A stretch of DNA of 64,000 bases from Polynucleobacter necessarius. GTDB lineage: Bacteria > Pseudomonadota > Gammaproteobacteria > Burkholderiales > Burkholderiaceae. The stretch lies in the NCBI GenBank assembly GCA_900095165.1, contig LT606947.1:868001-932000 (forward strand). Direction: 5' to 3'. The notes under the pieces are model-generated. The model was not told the origin of the DNA and ran no database searches. It was given only the letters and a program-made list of their open reading frames with translations. Below are positions 10,046-21,650 of this stretch, in pieces; positions within the stretch are counted from its first letter, which is position 1; each line of letters starts with the position of its first letter. The translations under genes and the position numbers were made by a program.

Positions 10046-10882
10046 ATGAATAGTGTATTTACCGCCGAAAAAGACATCCAAGGGATGCGCGAAGCTGGCC
10101 GCTTAGCCAGCGAGGTTCTTGACCATGTAGCCCCACACGTCAAAGCCGGGGTCAGCACGGCTGAGTTGGACCGCATTTGTCACGAATACATGCGTGATGT
10201 CCAAAAGACTATTCCAGCCCCACTGAACTACCAGCCACCAGGCTACCCATCCTTTCCAGCATCCATCTGCACTTCGGTCAATGATGTGATTTGCCATGGC
10301 ATTCCTGGCGAGAAGATTTTGAAAGCCGGTGATGTCGTGAATCTCGATATCACCGTAATTACCCCCGATGGTTACTACGGTGATACCAGCCGCATGTTCA
10401 TGGTTGGTGAAGTTTCGGTATTGGCAAAGCGTCTCACTCAAATTACTTTTGAATGCATGTGGCTTGGTATTTCACAAGTCAAACCTGGTGCATCACTAGG
10501 TGATATCGGCCACGTTATTCAGATTCATGCTGAAAATGCTGGCTACTCTGTTGTCCGTGAATATTGCGGCCACGGCATTGGCAAAGTGTTCCATCAAGAT
10601 CCACAGATTCTTCACTATGGTCGCCCTGGCACTGGTGAGAAGTTAAAAGAAGGCATGACCTTCACGATTGAGCCCATGATTAATGCTGGCAAGCGCGATA
10701 TTCGCACCATGCCTGATCAATGGACTGTAAAGACTAAAGATCGCAGTCTCTCTGCACAGTGGGAGCACACGCTTTTGGTAACAGCTACAGGCGTTGAGGT
10801 ATTAACTTGGTCGGAGGGAAGCAATCCGATTCCCGATTGCGTTAAAGGCCTTTCATTTAGGCCAAATCTAGCCAACGCTTAA
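10046..10882 (+). CDS. map: Methionine aminopeptidase, type I
   Basis: Removes the initiator methionine from new proteins. The five metal ligands are visible in their usual contexts: [31 protein letters not shown] and QWEHTLLV. 278 residues, slightly longer than the E. coli enzyme because of a short C-terminal extension after TGVEVLT. It is divergent from rpsB, as is common in this group, and 22 bases upstream of glnD, with which it probably forms an operon. Confidence 0.97.
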   Translation: MNSVFTAEKDIQGMREAGRLASEVLDHVAPHVKAGVSTAELDRICHEYMRDVQKTIPAPLNYQPPGYPSFPASICTSVNDVICHGIPGEKILKAGDVVNLDITVITPDGYYGDTSRMFMVGEVSVLAKRLTQITFECMWLGISQVKPGASLGDIGHVIQIHAENAGYSVVREYCGHGIGKVFHQDPQILHYGRPGTGEKLKEGMTFTIEPMINAGKRDIRTMPDQWTVKTKDRSLSAQWEHTLLVTATGVEVLTWSEGSNPIPDCVKGLSFRPNLANA

Positions 10883-10904
10883 CCACTCAATTAGCTCAAG
10901 CACA

Positions 10905-13508
10905 ATGGGTCAAACTCTCGCAGCGATAAAACCTATTGCGGATATTGCCAGTTTAAGGGCTGCGCGAGAATTAGCCTATGCCGATTTTCGTGAACATCAA
11001 GTTGTTGGGCGATTAACCAAGCAATTGAGCAAGCTCAGCGATGAACTCCTCATCAGCCTATGGAATTCATGTGACCTAAATACCGATGCTGCCTTAGTGG
11101 CCGTGGGCGGGTTCGGCAGAGGCGCGCTGTTTCCTCACTCCGATATTGATATTTTGATTCTACTGCCTGCGGATAAGAAATACTTTGAAGATGTACTGGC
11201 AAGCAAGATTGAGAAGTTTGTAGCCCAATGCTGGGATACAGGGTTAGAGATTGGATCTTCCGTTCGTACTATTGCCGAATGCGTTTCCGAAGCGGAGCAG
11301 GACATTACCGTTCGCACCTCTCTATTGGAATCAAGACTGATCTGCGGCAAAAAATCCCTCTTCAAAGAATTTGAATCTGTTTATGAAAAAACTTTGGATC
11401 CCAAGTCATTCTTTCAGGCAAAGCTAGCAGAGCAAATTCAGCGTCACTACAAATACCAAGATACGCCCTACTCTTTAGAGCCCAATTGCAAAGAGAGCCC
11501 CGGTGGATTGCGCGATCTTCAAGTGATTTCTTGGGTCAGTAAAGCAGCGCACCTAGGCAATACATTTAAAGATCTCAGTCTTGCCGGCCTAGTTACGCAA
11601 CGCGAGTTAACAGAACTCAATCGTAACCAGCGTTTTTTAGAAACTCTGCGCGCAAATCTACATCTACTTGCTAAGCGCAGACAAGATGTATTGGCGTTTG
11701 ACTTGCAGGCACCGCTTGCTGCAGCAATGGGTATCCAAGAAGAATCTTCTAAACTAGCTAGTGAAGCAATCATGCGTCGCTACTATTGGGCAGCAAAAGC
11801 AGCCAATCAATTGAACGACGTACTTCTGCAAAACATTGAAGCGCTTCTCTTCCCTCAAGAATCTAAAACTACTCATGCTATTAACGGTGAAGGCAATGAG
11901 TGCTTTATTGAGCGTCAAGGTGTCTTAGATATCACCGACCCCCAACTATTTCAGAAGCATCCAGAGCAAATTCTGCGCACCTTTTTGGTGTTTGCACAAA
12001 CAGCCAACGTCAAGAGCTTATCTGCGACGATCTTTAGAGCGCTATACAACGCGCGTCAGAAGATGGATAGCAAATGGCGCAAAGACCCGGTCAATCGCGC
12101 ACTCTTTATTGAGATTCTGAAAGAGCCAGAGGAAGTTAGCCGCGCCTTCCAACTCATGAACCGCACCAGCGTTCTCGGTCGCTACCTGCCTGCCTTCAGA
12201 AAAATCGTTGGCCAAATGCAGCATGACTTATTCCACGTATATACGGTCGATCAACATATCTTGATGGTGCTGCGTAATGTTCGTCGCTTTATGGTGGTTG
12301 AACATACGCATGAGTTTCCTTTCTGCAGCAGCCTGATTGCCCATTTTGAAAAACCCTGGCTATTAGTTATTGCTGCCCTCTTTCATGACATTGCTAAAGG
12401 ACGTGGTGGCGATCACTCCGAGCTTGGTAAAGCAGATATGCGCAAGTTTGCAAAAGACCATGGCTTAGAAAAAGCGGATACCGAGCTTTTGATTTGGCTG
12501 GTTGCTGAACACTTGAATATGAGTCAAGTTGCTCAGAAACAAGACATTACAGACCCGGAGGTGGTGCAAGCATTTGCTAAAAAGGTTGGCGATGAGCGTC
12601 ATCTGACCGCCCTCTATTTATTAACCGTTGCCGATGTCCGCGGAACCAGCCCTAAAGTGTGGAATGCCTGGAAAGGCAAACTACTGGAAGACCTCTATCG
12701 CGTGACGCTGCGTGTATTGGGCGGCGCAAAACCAGATGCCTCTTCAGAGCTTGCGCAACACCAAGAGGAATCACGTGCCAAGCTACGGCTTTATGCAATC
12801 GAGGACTCGGCCTATGAAAATCTCTGGAAGCAGTTGGATGTTGCATTCTTCTTAAGACAAGACGCCGCCGATATTGCTTGGTTAACGCGCCATCTATTTA
12901 ACAAGGTTGATAGCGAAACACCGGTCGTACGTGCCCGCCTCTCCCCAGTTGGTGAGGGATTACAAATTGCGGTCTACGTTAAAGACCAAGAGGATCTCTT
13001 TGCCAGAATTTGCGCCTACTTTGAGCGTCATGGCTTCTCGATTTGGGATGCGCGCATTCATACAACAAAGCATGGATATGCGCTGGATACCTTCCAGATC
13101 TCTGGTAGCAACTTAGTGGATGAAGGTGGAAGTTACCGCGACCTCATTCAGCTGGTGGAGTATGAACTTACAGCAGCGCTACAAAATAGTGATCCACTGC
13201 CAGCACCAAGCATGGGAAGACTTTCAAGACAGTCTCGCACCTTCCCCATTCAGCCACGCGTGCACATGACTCCGGATGAGCGAGGTCACTACTATGCACT
13301 CTCCCTTTCAGCAAATGATCGCACCGGCCTCCTTTATGCGATTTCTAGAGTCTTAGCTAAGCATCAAGTTTCACTTCATACCGCGCGCATCAATACCCTG
13401 GGCGAGCGAGTAGAAGACGTATTCTTATTAGATGCGGCCAACTTGAGCAAGAATCCAAAGCTCCAGATCTTGTTGGAAACAGATTTGCTAGAGGCTTTAG
13501 GGGCTTAA
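10905..13508 (+). CDS. glnD: Bifunctional uridylyltransferase/uridylyl-removing enzyme GlnD
   Basis: Nitrogen sensor that adds UMP to or removes it from PII proteins according to glutamine level. Domains in order over 867 residues: nucleotidyltransferase with [16 protein letters not shown] from about residue 68; a helical linker; an HD phosphohydrolase with [14 protein letters not shown] near 492; and two C-terminal ACT domains (about 690-770 and 800-867). All catalytic motifs are intact. It converges on leuD with only 10 bases between the stops. Confidence 0.97.
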   Translation: MGQTLAAIKPIADIASLRAARELAYADFREHQVVGRLTKQLSKLSDELLISLWNSCDLNTDAALVAVGGFGRGALFPHSDIDILILLPADKKYFEDVLASKIEKFVAQCWDTGLEIGSSVRTIAECVSEAEQDITVRTSLLESRLICGKKSLFKEFESVYEKTLDPKSFFQAKLAEQIQRHYKYQDTPYSLEPNCKESPGGLRDLQVISWVSKAAHLGNTFKDLSLAGLVTQRELTELNRNQRFLETLRANLHLLAKRRQDVLAFDLQAPLAAAMGIQEESSKLASEAIMRRYYWAAKAANQLNDVLLQNIEALLFPQESKTTHAINGEGNECFIERQGVLDITDPQLFQKHPEQILRTFLVFAQTANVKSLSATIFRALYNARQKMDSKWRKDPVNRALFIEILKEPEEVSRAFQLMNRTSVLGRYLPAFRKIVGQMQHDLFHVYTVDQHILMVLRNVRRFMVVEHTHEFPFCSSLIAHFEKPWLLVIAALFHDIAKGRGGDHSELGKADMRKFAKDHGLEKADTELLIWLVAEHLNMSQVAQKQDITDPEVVQAFAKKVGDERHLTALYLLTVADVRGTSPKVWNAWKGKLLEDLYRVTLRVLGGAKPDASSELAQHQEESRAKLRLYAIEDSAYENLWKQLDVAFFLRQDAADIAWLTRHLFNKVDSETPVVRARLSPVGEGLQIAVYVKDQEDLFARICAYFERHGFSIWDARIHTTKHGYALDTFQISGSNLVDEGGSYRDLIQLVEYELTAALQNSDPLPAPSMGRLSRQSRTFPIQPRVHMTPDERGHYYALSLSANDRTGLLYAISRVLAKHQVSLHTARINTLGERVEDVFLLDAANLSKNPKLQILLETDLLEALGA

Positions 13509-13518
13509 TTAATAAACT

Positions 13519-14163
13519 CTACACAGCCAATCTATCAATAGTCTTTCTAGCTACATCCTTCACCCAAGGCTGAGCCTTCCAATACTGTTCTGCAAATGCG
13601 TCAATCTGTGGCTTGTATTTCAGGGTGAGCCCAATCACATCTAGCCCTTCCAAGAGCATCTGCTGATGTCTTGTGGACATTGTGAACTTGAATTCATGCT
13701 TCAAGGTGCGGACCATGAGGTTTTCAATGTCAATATCAATGCTAATAGGAGCGCCGTTATCGTCCGCCTCTTTCATTAAGGCCTGAACTTGATCTTCTAG
13801 CAAAACAACTAGCAATAAACCATTGCCCATTGCATTGGAATAAAAAATCTCCGCAAAGCTAGATGCAATTACCGCTTTAAATCCAAACTGTTGCATACCC
13901 CAAACAGCATGTTCACGGCTAGAGCCACAGCCATAGTTAGGACCTGCAATCAACACATCTGTAGAAGCATAGGCAGGTTGATTTAAAAATAAGTTTGGCT
14001 TAGGTTTGCCAGCCTCATCAAAGCGCAAGTCATAGAACAAGCCCTCTTTCAATCCTGATTTATCAATGCCGCGCAAAAACTGCTTTGGCATAACCTGGTC
14101 AGTGTCAAAGTTAACAATACGCAAGGCGGCTGCATGGCCTTTAATTTTTGACTGCTTATTCAT
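13519..14163 (-). CDS. leuD: LeuD-like small subunit of an aconitase-family dehydratase
   Basis: Small (swivel-domain) subunit of the isopropylmalate dehydratase family, 214 residues, with the motifs FDTDQVMPKQFL and GPNYGCGSSREHAVW. The open frame is intact. It overlaps the 3' end of the leuC-like pseudogene by 8 bases and closes the Bug-hydrolase-leuC-leuD operon. No leuB or leuA is adjacent, and the large subunit looks divergent from biosynthetic LeuC. This may therefore be a paralogue acting on another hydroxy-acid rather than the leucine enzyme. With its partner broken, it is probably functionless unless it pairs with another LeuC elsewhere. Confidence 0.85.
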   Translation of the reverse strand: MNKQSKIKGHAAALRIVNFDTDQVMPKQFLRGIDKSGLKEGLFYDLRFDEAGKPKPNLFLNQPAYASTDVLIAGPNYGCGSSREHAVWGMQQFGFKAVIASSFAEIFYSNAMGNGLLLVVLLEDQVQALMKEADDNGAPISIDIDIENLMVRTLKHEFKFTMSTRHQQMLLEGLDVIGLTLKYKPQIDAFAEQYWKAQPWVKDVARKTIDRLAV

Positions 14164-15578
14164 TTACAGCTCCTTGCAATTTACGAACATCAGTAATCAT
14201 TCCTGTGACAGCTGCGCCGGCTGACATCGCAGGGCTCATTAAATGAGTAATTGCTCCCCGCCCTTGACGACCTTCAAAATTACGATTGGTTGTTGATGCG
14301 CAACGAGCGCCTGAAGTGAGGATGTCATCATTCATTGCCAAGCACATGGAGCAACCCGGCTTGCGCCATTCAAAGCCTGCCGCAATTAACTTATCGGCGA
14401 TACCTTCTTTTTTTGCTTGCATTTTTACCGCGCCAGAGCCAGGAACAACCATTGCCCGGACTCCAGCGGCAACCTTACGACCACCAATAGCGGCAATAAC
14501 ATTACGCAAGTCCTCAATACGTCCGTTGGTACAAGAGCCAATAAACACATGGTTAATTGGTGTGCCTTCAAGTGTTTGCCCATCTGATAGTTTGGTGTAT
14601 TTCAAGGCTTTCTCAAGGCTAAGCTTATCTACTGGGTCTTTGATCGAGTCTTTAGTTGGGATGGCGGCATTAATCGCAATGGCCTGATCTGGACTTGTAC
14701 CCCAGGTGACAAAAGGAGCCATATTGCTCGCATCAAACTCATACTCTTTATCAAACATTGCATCTTTATCAGAATATAAAGTTGCCCAATGAGCCAATGC
14801 ACGTTCTTTAATTGCGCCAGTAATATCTGGGCATCTTACCAATACATAATCAATGGCTGTTTTATCCGGAGCAATCAAAGCACCGCTAGCTCCTGTCTCC
14901 ACTGTCATGTTGCAAAGGGTGAAGCGAGCTTCTGTACTCAAGCCCTCAAGTTGCAGAACCACAATACTCAACCGCGTAGCCAATAGCGCCCTTGGCGCCA
15001 ATTTGACTAATGATGTTCAGAATCATGTCTTTTGATGTTGTACCAACAGGCAACTTGCCATTGATCTTAATGCGCATATCTTTGGCTAAGCGATACACCA
15101 ATGTTTGTGTTGCTAATACATTCTCCACTTCTGACGTACCGATACCGAAACCTAGTACGCCTAATGCTCCATAGGCGGTTGTATGACTATCGCCACAAAT
15201 AATTACCATTCCAGGACGAACCATGCCATGCTCAGGCGACACCACGTGCTCAATACCCTGTAAAGCATCGTTAGTATCAAACAATGGGATGTTGTGTTTT
15301 GCACAGTTCTTCTTCAGGTTTAATGCCTGCATTGAAGAAGCTGGGTCAGCAATCTTTCGTGGCATTTCATTATGAGCGGGAATAATGTGGCTCACTACAG
15401 ATACGTTTTGCCCTGGAATTAGAACGCTGCGATTCTTCTCATCTAAACCTGAAAATGCTTGTGGGCTGGTGTATTCATTCATTAAATGTAAGTCGCAGAA
15501 AAGTAATACGTTCTCCGTATCTAGCGTTGCCACAGTATGTGAATCGACTAACTTTTGATATAAGGTTTTATTGTTCAT
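14156..15578 (-). pseudogene. leuC: LeuC-like large subunit of an aconitase-family dehydratase, frameshifted
   Basis: The gene is split into two frames. The N-terminal part ends VEYCGSAT then stop (TGA); the C-terminal part continues as EGLSTEARFTLCNM in another frame. Comparing with the family pattern GSA-I-EGLS, one extra base lies in the ACTT at 14948-14951 (a +1 insertion). Removing it gives a protein of about 473 residues. The 4Fe-4S ligands are present (FIGSCTNGR and CSMCLAMN). The ATG at 15578 overlaps the hydrolase stop as ATGA. The N-terminus (HIIPAHNEMPRK instead of the usual DHN-type motif) differs from biosynthetic LeuC, so the substrate may have been a different acid. Broken as it stands. 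Confidence 0.9.
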
Positions 15579-16482
15579 TTCTTGTCTTGATTTAAAAATG
15601 GAATAACTTTTTTGAGTAGAACTTCTGGAGCCTCTTCAGCTATGTAATGGTCACAAGGCAATGCCTCACCAATTACATCCGTACAAATTTCCTGCCACTC
15701 TTCGAGGGGCTTGAAGCATTTATGAACCACTCCATCACCACCCCACAAAACCATTGTTGGAACTACTAATTTATTACCAGCAGCAATATCTGCCCGATCA
15801 TGAATTAAATCAATTCCAGCGGCTGCTCGATAATCCTCGCAAATACCATGAGCTGCTCTAGGCAAGGCAAGGCAAGGCAACGCATATATTCCGCTAGGGC
15901 TAGAGGATCAAACGGTGTTAAGCCAGCACTTCGTTTACCCATGACATCCTTAATGTAGGCAGCTGGGTCGGCTTCTATAAATCGCTCAGGCATTGGTGAG
16001 GGCTGAATTAAAAAGAACCAGTGCCAATACGCCCTTGCAAAAGTATCGCTGGCTCCGTCATACATTGCTACTGTTGGCGCAATATCTAACATGATCAATC
16101 TCTTAATTGAATCAGCGTGATCCATTGCCAATCTATGCGCTACTCGTGCGCCACGATCATGGGCCAGCACATCAAAATGTTCAAAGCCTAATTGCCTCAT
16201 AACCTTCAACTGGTCTAAGGCCATTGTGCGTTTTGAGTAATTACCATGATCCTGATCTCCTTGCGGTTTAGAGGAATCTCCATAACCTCGTAAATCAGTC
16301 ATTACTAGGGTGTGGGTTTTCATCAACTCCGGGGCAACTTTATGCTAAATAGCATGGGTTTGGGGATGCCCATGAAAAAGCAAAAGCGGAGGTCCGCCAC
16401 CCCCTATATGCCCAGTAATTTCAACCCCATTGACCTCAAATGAACAAACTTCAAATCCAGGGAATAATTGCTTGAATGTCAT
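15575..16482 (-). pseudogene. Alpha/beta hydrolase of the haloacetate dehalogenase type, two lesions
   Basis: From the ATG at 16482 the frame reads a family N-terminus (LLLFHGHPQTHAI), then TAG at 16345-16347 where relatives have Trp, then HKVAPELMKTH in the same frame. The nucleophile motif HDRGARVAHR and the cap region (WHWFFLIQPSPMPE) match fluoroacetate/haloacetate dehalogenase-like hydrolases. A second lesion is a fourth copy of TTGCC at 15861-15880, which shifts the frame; three copies would give RCLALPRAAHGICEDYRAA without interruption. The C-terminal part carries the expected late motifs (VLWGGDGVV, LPCDHYIAEEAPE). Without the lesions it would be about 301 codons. Clearly dead. Confidence 0.9.
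15861..15880. repeat. Four tandem copies of a pentamer (GGCAA / TTGCC)
   Basis: A perfect run of GGCAA four times on the plus strand, inside the hydrolase pseudogene. The protein alignment implied by the two flanking frames fits three copies, so the fourth is a replication-slippage expansion that breaks the frame. Confidence 0.9.
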
Positions 16483-16499
16483 AACTTTCTTGCTTTAAT

Positions 16500-17466
16500 T
16501 TAGTCAGCGTTAATGCCGCACTCTTTGATAAGTTTTGCCCACACTGGAATTTCTTTTTCTAAGCGCTGATGGGCTTGTGCTGGTGTAGATGGAATTGGGT
16601 CAAAACCTTCTTTAGTCATACGAGCTTTTAATGTTGGGTTGTTTAACGTGCCATTGAGTGTTGTATTGAGCTTATCAACTACCACCTGCGATGTTCCAGC
16701 TGGAGCAAATACGATGAACCATGTCTCAAAGCTATAAGCTGACAAACCTGCTTCAGCCAGCGTAGGAACATTGGGCATTAATGGGGAACGTTTTGTACCC
16801 GTCACGCCAATGCCTCGGAGCATACCGCCTTGAACAAACTGGGCTGCGGCAGATGCCACTGGAAAACTCATATCTACTTGGCCGCCTGCAGCATCACTTA
16901 AAGCAGGGCCACCGCCTCTGTATGGAATGTGAGTAATAAATGTATTTGAAGTTGCTTTGAATAATTCAGGGGCAATATGCATCGTGCTGCCATTGCCAGC
17001 CGAACCATAAGTTAACTTTCCCGGATCCTTTTTAAGGAGCGCCAACAATTCTTTTAAGTTTTGTGCAGGCACTTTAGGATTCACTACCAATACGTGCTAA
17101 GAACTTGCCACCATACCAATTGGCGATAAATCTTTTAAGGTATCAAAAGGCATCTTTGGGTAAAGGGCTGGATTGACCGATAAAGATAATGCGTGAATAC
17201 CAATGGTGTAACCATCGGGCTTTGATTTAGCAACTGCATCAACACTAGCATTACCACCAGCGCCAGCACGATTCTCAACAATCATTGGCTGACCTAATGC
17301 CTTACCCCAATCCTCAGAAATCATGCGAGCAGTAATGTCCGCACTTCCACCCGGAGCGTAAGGGACGATTAACTTTACAGGGCGATCTGGGAACGTTTGC
17401 GCCAATTACAGAGGCGGTAAAACCTACAGCGCCCAATAAGGCGATTAAAGCGGTCTTGCATTTCAT
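16500..17466 (-). pseudogene. Bug/TctC-family periplasmic solute receptor, two lesions
   Basis: Extracytoplasmic binding protein family that in betaproteobacteria captures carboxylates. The ATG at 17466 starts a signal peptide (MKCKTALIALLGAVGFTASV), but an extra G at 17402-17403 throws the frame before AQTFPDRPVKLIVPYAPGG. A second lesion is TAG at 17097-17099 in place of Gln (CAG) within SSQHVLVVNP. The rest of the fold is recognisable: YGSAGNGSTMHIAPELFK and HIPYRGGGPAL. It is the first gene of the decayed operon, 17 bases before the hydrolase, and is divergent from the lysR gene. Confidence 0.92.
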
Positions 17467-17571
17467 GGATATCTGCTCCGATCTATGTGTACTGCTATCC
17501 TACCCGTAAAACAAACAAACTTAATGTCATTTAAATTACAACTTTCAGTCGTTTTAGTTAATAATTAAAAG

Positions 17572-18483
17572 ATGGATAGTTTTTCTGATATCGGCTTTTT
17601 CGCCTTGCTAGTCAAGGAAGGGAGCATGGCAGCCACAGCCCAAGAGCTTGGCTTGACACCTCCAGCAGTTAGCAAACGGCTTGCTCAAATTGAAAAGCGA
17701 CTTGGGGTTAGATTACTTCAACGAACTACTCGGCAAATCAGTCTGACGCCAGAGGGTGAAACTTACTTAAATTAAGGGGCTCATGTTCTTGCTAATTTTG
17801 AAGAGTTGGAGCGTTCAGTGTCCCGAAGTCGCAATACTCCAAAAGGCGTGATTAAAGTCGGCGCAACACTAGGCTTTGGAAGACGCTTCATTGCGCCAGC
17901 AATTGCTAAATTCTCCGACATTTATCCCGAAGTGGAAGTTCAACTCACTTTAAATGATCGACCAATTAATATTGTTGAGAAGGGATTGGACGTAGTAATT
18001 CGCTTTGGTGAATTGCCAGACGTACGTTTAACTGCAAGACTGTTAGCAAACAATCACCGAATACTATGTGCCGCTCCGGCTTATTTGCAGAGAATGAGCG
18101 AGCCTGAGCACCCTAAGGATTTAAGCAAGCACCAATGTTTATTTATCCGCGAAGCCGACGAATCCTATGGCACCTGGCACTTTCATCAAGGGCAAAAGAC
18201 GGAGACTATAAAGGTACAGGGGCCACTAACCAGCAATGATGGTGAGTCTGTTATCAGGTGGGCATTAGAGGGTCGAGGCATTATGGTCCGCTCTATTTGG
18301 GACGCAGAGCAATATATCAAGGGTGGGCAGTTAAGAGCGATTCTCCCTGACTGGGATTTACCTAGCGCCGATATTTATATGGTCTTTCCAACGCGAAATA
18401 ATCTATCTGCGAAATCTCGTGCTTTTGTTGACTTCTTGCTGGAAGAGTTCAAAAGCCACAGGATTAATTCAAGCAACTCTTAG
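17572..18483 (+). pseudogene. LysR-family transcriptional regulator interrupted by one stop
   Basis: The first 67 residues form the winged helix (AQELGLTPPAVSKRLAQIEK, RLGVRLLQRTTRQISLTPEG). TAA at 17773-17775 then stops the frame after ETYLN. The same frame resumes with GAHVLANFEELE and runs intact through the substrate-binding domain to 18483 (about 303 codons in total). The interrupted codon was probably CAA or GAA. It is divergent from the Bug receptor gene with about 105 bases between them, the usual layout for a LysR activator of a catabolic operon. The fragment alone could still bind DNA, but it would lack effector sensing. Confidence 0.9.
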
Positions 18484-18554
18484 AGATAAATAAAAAAGAG
18501 GATCATTAGGCGCACCTTATTGGTCGAAAGTGGCCATTTAAATTGAAGGGAAAT

Positions 18555-20579
<2,025 letters not shown>

Positions 20580-21650
20580 TTAATTAAAGAGTCTGCTGGC
20601 AGTAGAAGAGCCGGCTGGAACGCCCCCATTCTCAAGATTGGCATACAAAACATCAAGATACTGACGAATGCTAATCACAGCAGCTTCAGTCAGATTAATG
20701 CCGTTGTCATCGACCAAGCGACCGTGGGCAGCTTGGGCGATCTCGATACCCTCGCCCAGCATACGCTCGAACGCACGCTCTTCCTGGGACACCAAGGGCA
20801 CTTCAAGCAATAGAGTTACTTGTTTAACTGCTGCATTGGGGTCGATTTCTGCGCTAGTAAAGATGAGTGTGCCGTTGCTATAAAACTCATAGCTACGGCC
20901 ATTGCGAGAAAGTCTAAAACCGCGTTTGCGCATCAAGGCATCAAAGTTGGCGCCAGGAGTTGCTTCATCGAAAAGCACATTAATGCTTAACTGAATATCA
21001 CTCTCAGCAGCCATAGCATCGAGTTCTTTAGCACTCTCTAGCATGGTGTTGACGCTTGGCATATCGATCTGAGAGCCTAATGTTTCCACAAGAGCTTGAG
21101 CGCGAGAACAAAAATCAGATAGCTCCAAAACACCAATTGGGCCACGGCGGCTAGCCAACTGAATTGCTAATTGCAACTCAGAATAAGACGCTTCCGAGCG
21201 CAAAGCCTCCCAATCTTCAGCAGCATCAAGATCGGCGTTTAAACCTTCGCACATCCAACGCGCTGTTGAGGTTGCAGGTACATCATTCCAAGCATTGATT
21301 TCTTCTAAGATTTCAGCACCACTAATACCCTCATCAAAACGCAGAGTGATGACGCAATCGATCCGAGGGTCAATTGAAAAGCTTTCTGGAGCGGATGGGG
21401 TTGGAACTGCAATATCGCCAAAAGAAGGTTCGGTTCGCTCTTCAGCCTCAGCAAAACCTTGACCAAAAGAAGGTTCTTTGGCAAATCGATCATCGGTAGA
21501 GTATTCGCCGGCAGCCTTTGCCTTACGGCGAGCACGAGCATATTTAAGGTTCAGAATGGCGACTGAAATGAGAATCAGTAGGCCAATAACAGCCAAAGCG
21601 AACTGCAAGTCAGACAAACCTAACATTGTCATGAATTGCTCTAGATCCAC
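20580..21650 (-). CDS. zipA: ZipA-like cell division protein
   Basis: An N-terminal membrane anchor (about residues 15-37) is followed by a basic patch, a linker rich in Pro, Ser and Glu, and a C-terminal domain (about 215-340) of the ZipA FtsZ-binding type. The 356-residue gene sits between smc and ligA, the conserved position for zipA in betaproteobacteria. The start is GTG at 21650, supported by GGAGG inside the last codons of smc about 8 bases away. ZipA tethers FtsZ to the inner membrane in gammaproteobacteria; the same role is presumed here. The family is divergent, so the name rests partly on context. Confidence 0.85.
   Translation of the reverse strand: MDLEQFMTMLGLSDLQFALAVIGLLILISVAILNLKYARARRKAKAAGEYSTDDRFAKEPSFGQGFAEAEERTEPSFGDIAVPTPSAPESFSIDPRIDCVITLRFDEGISGAEILEEINAWNDVPATSTARWMCEGLNADLDAAEDWEALRSEASYSELQLAIQLASRRGPIGVLELSDFCSRAQALVETLGSQIDMPSVNTMLESAKELDAMAAESDIQLSINVLFDEATPGANFDALMRKRGFRLSRNGRSYEFYSNGTLIFTSAEIDPNAAVKQVTLLLEVPLVSQEERAFERMLGEGIEIAQAAHGRLVDDNGINLTEAAVISIRQYLDVLYANLENGGVPAGSSTASRLFN

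Noticed and set aside
14156..15578. Programmed frameshift in leuC
   Set aside because: No slippery heptamer, stimulatory hairpin or SD-like element at the junction, and neighbours in the same operon are broken in other ways.
15861..15880. Phase-variable switch in the hydrolase
   Set aside because: A second, unrelated stop in the same gene means that returning to three repeats would not restore the protein.
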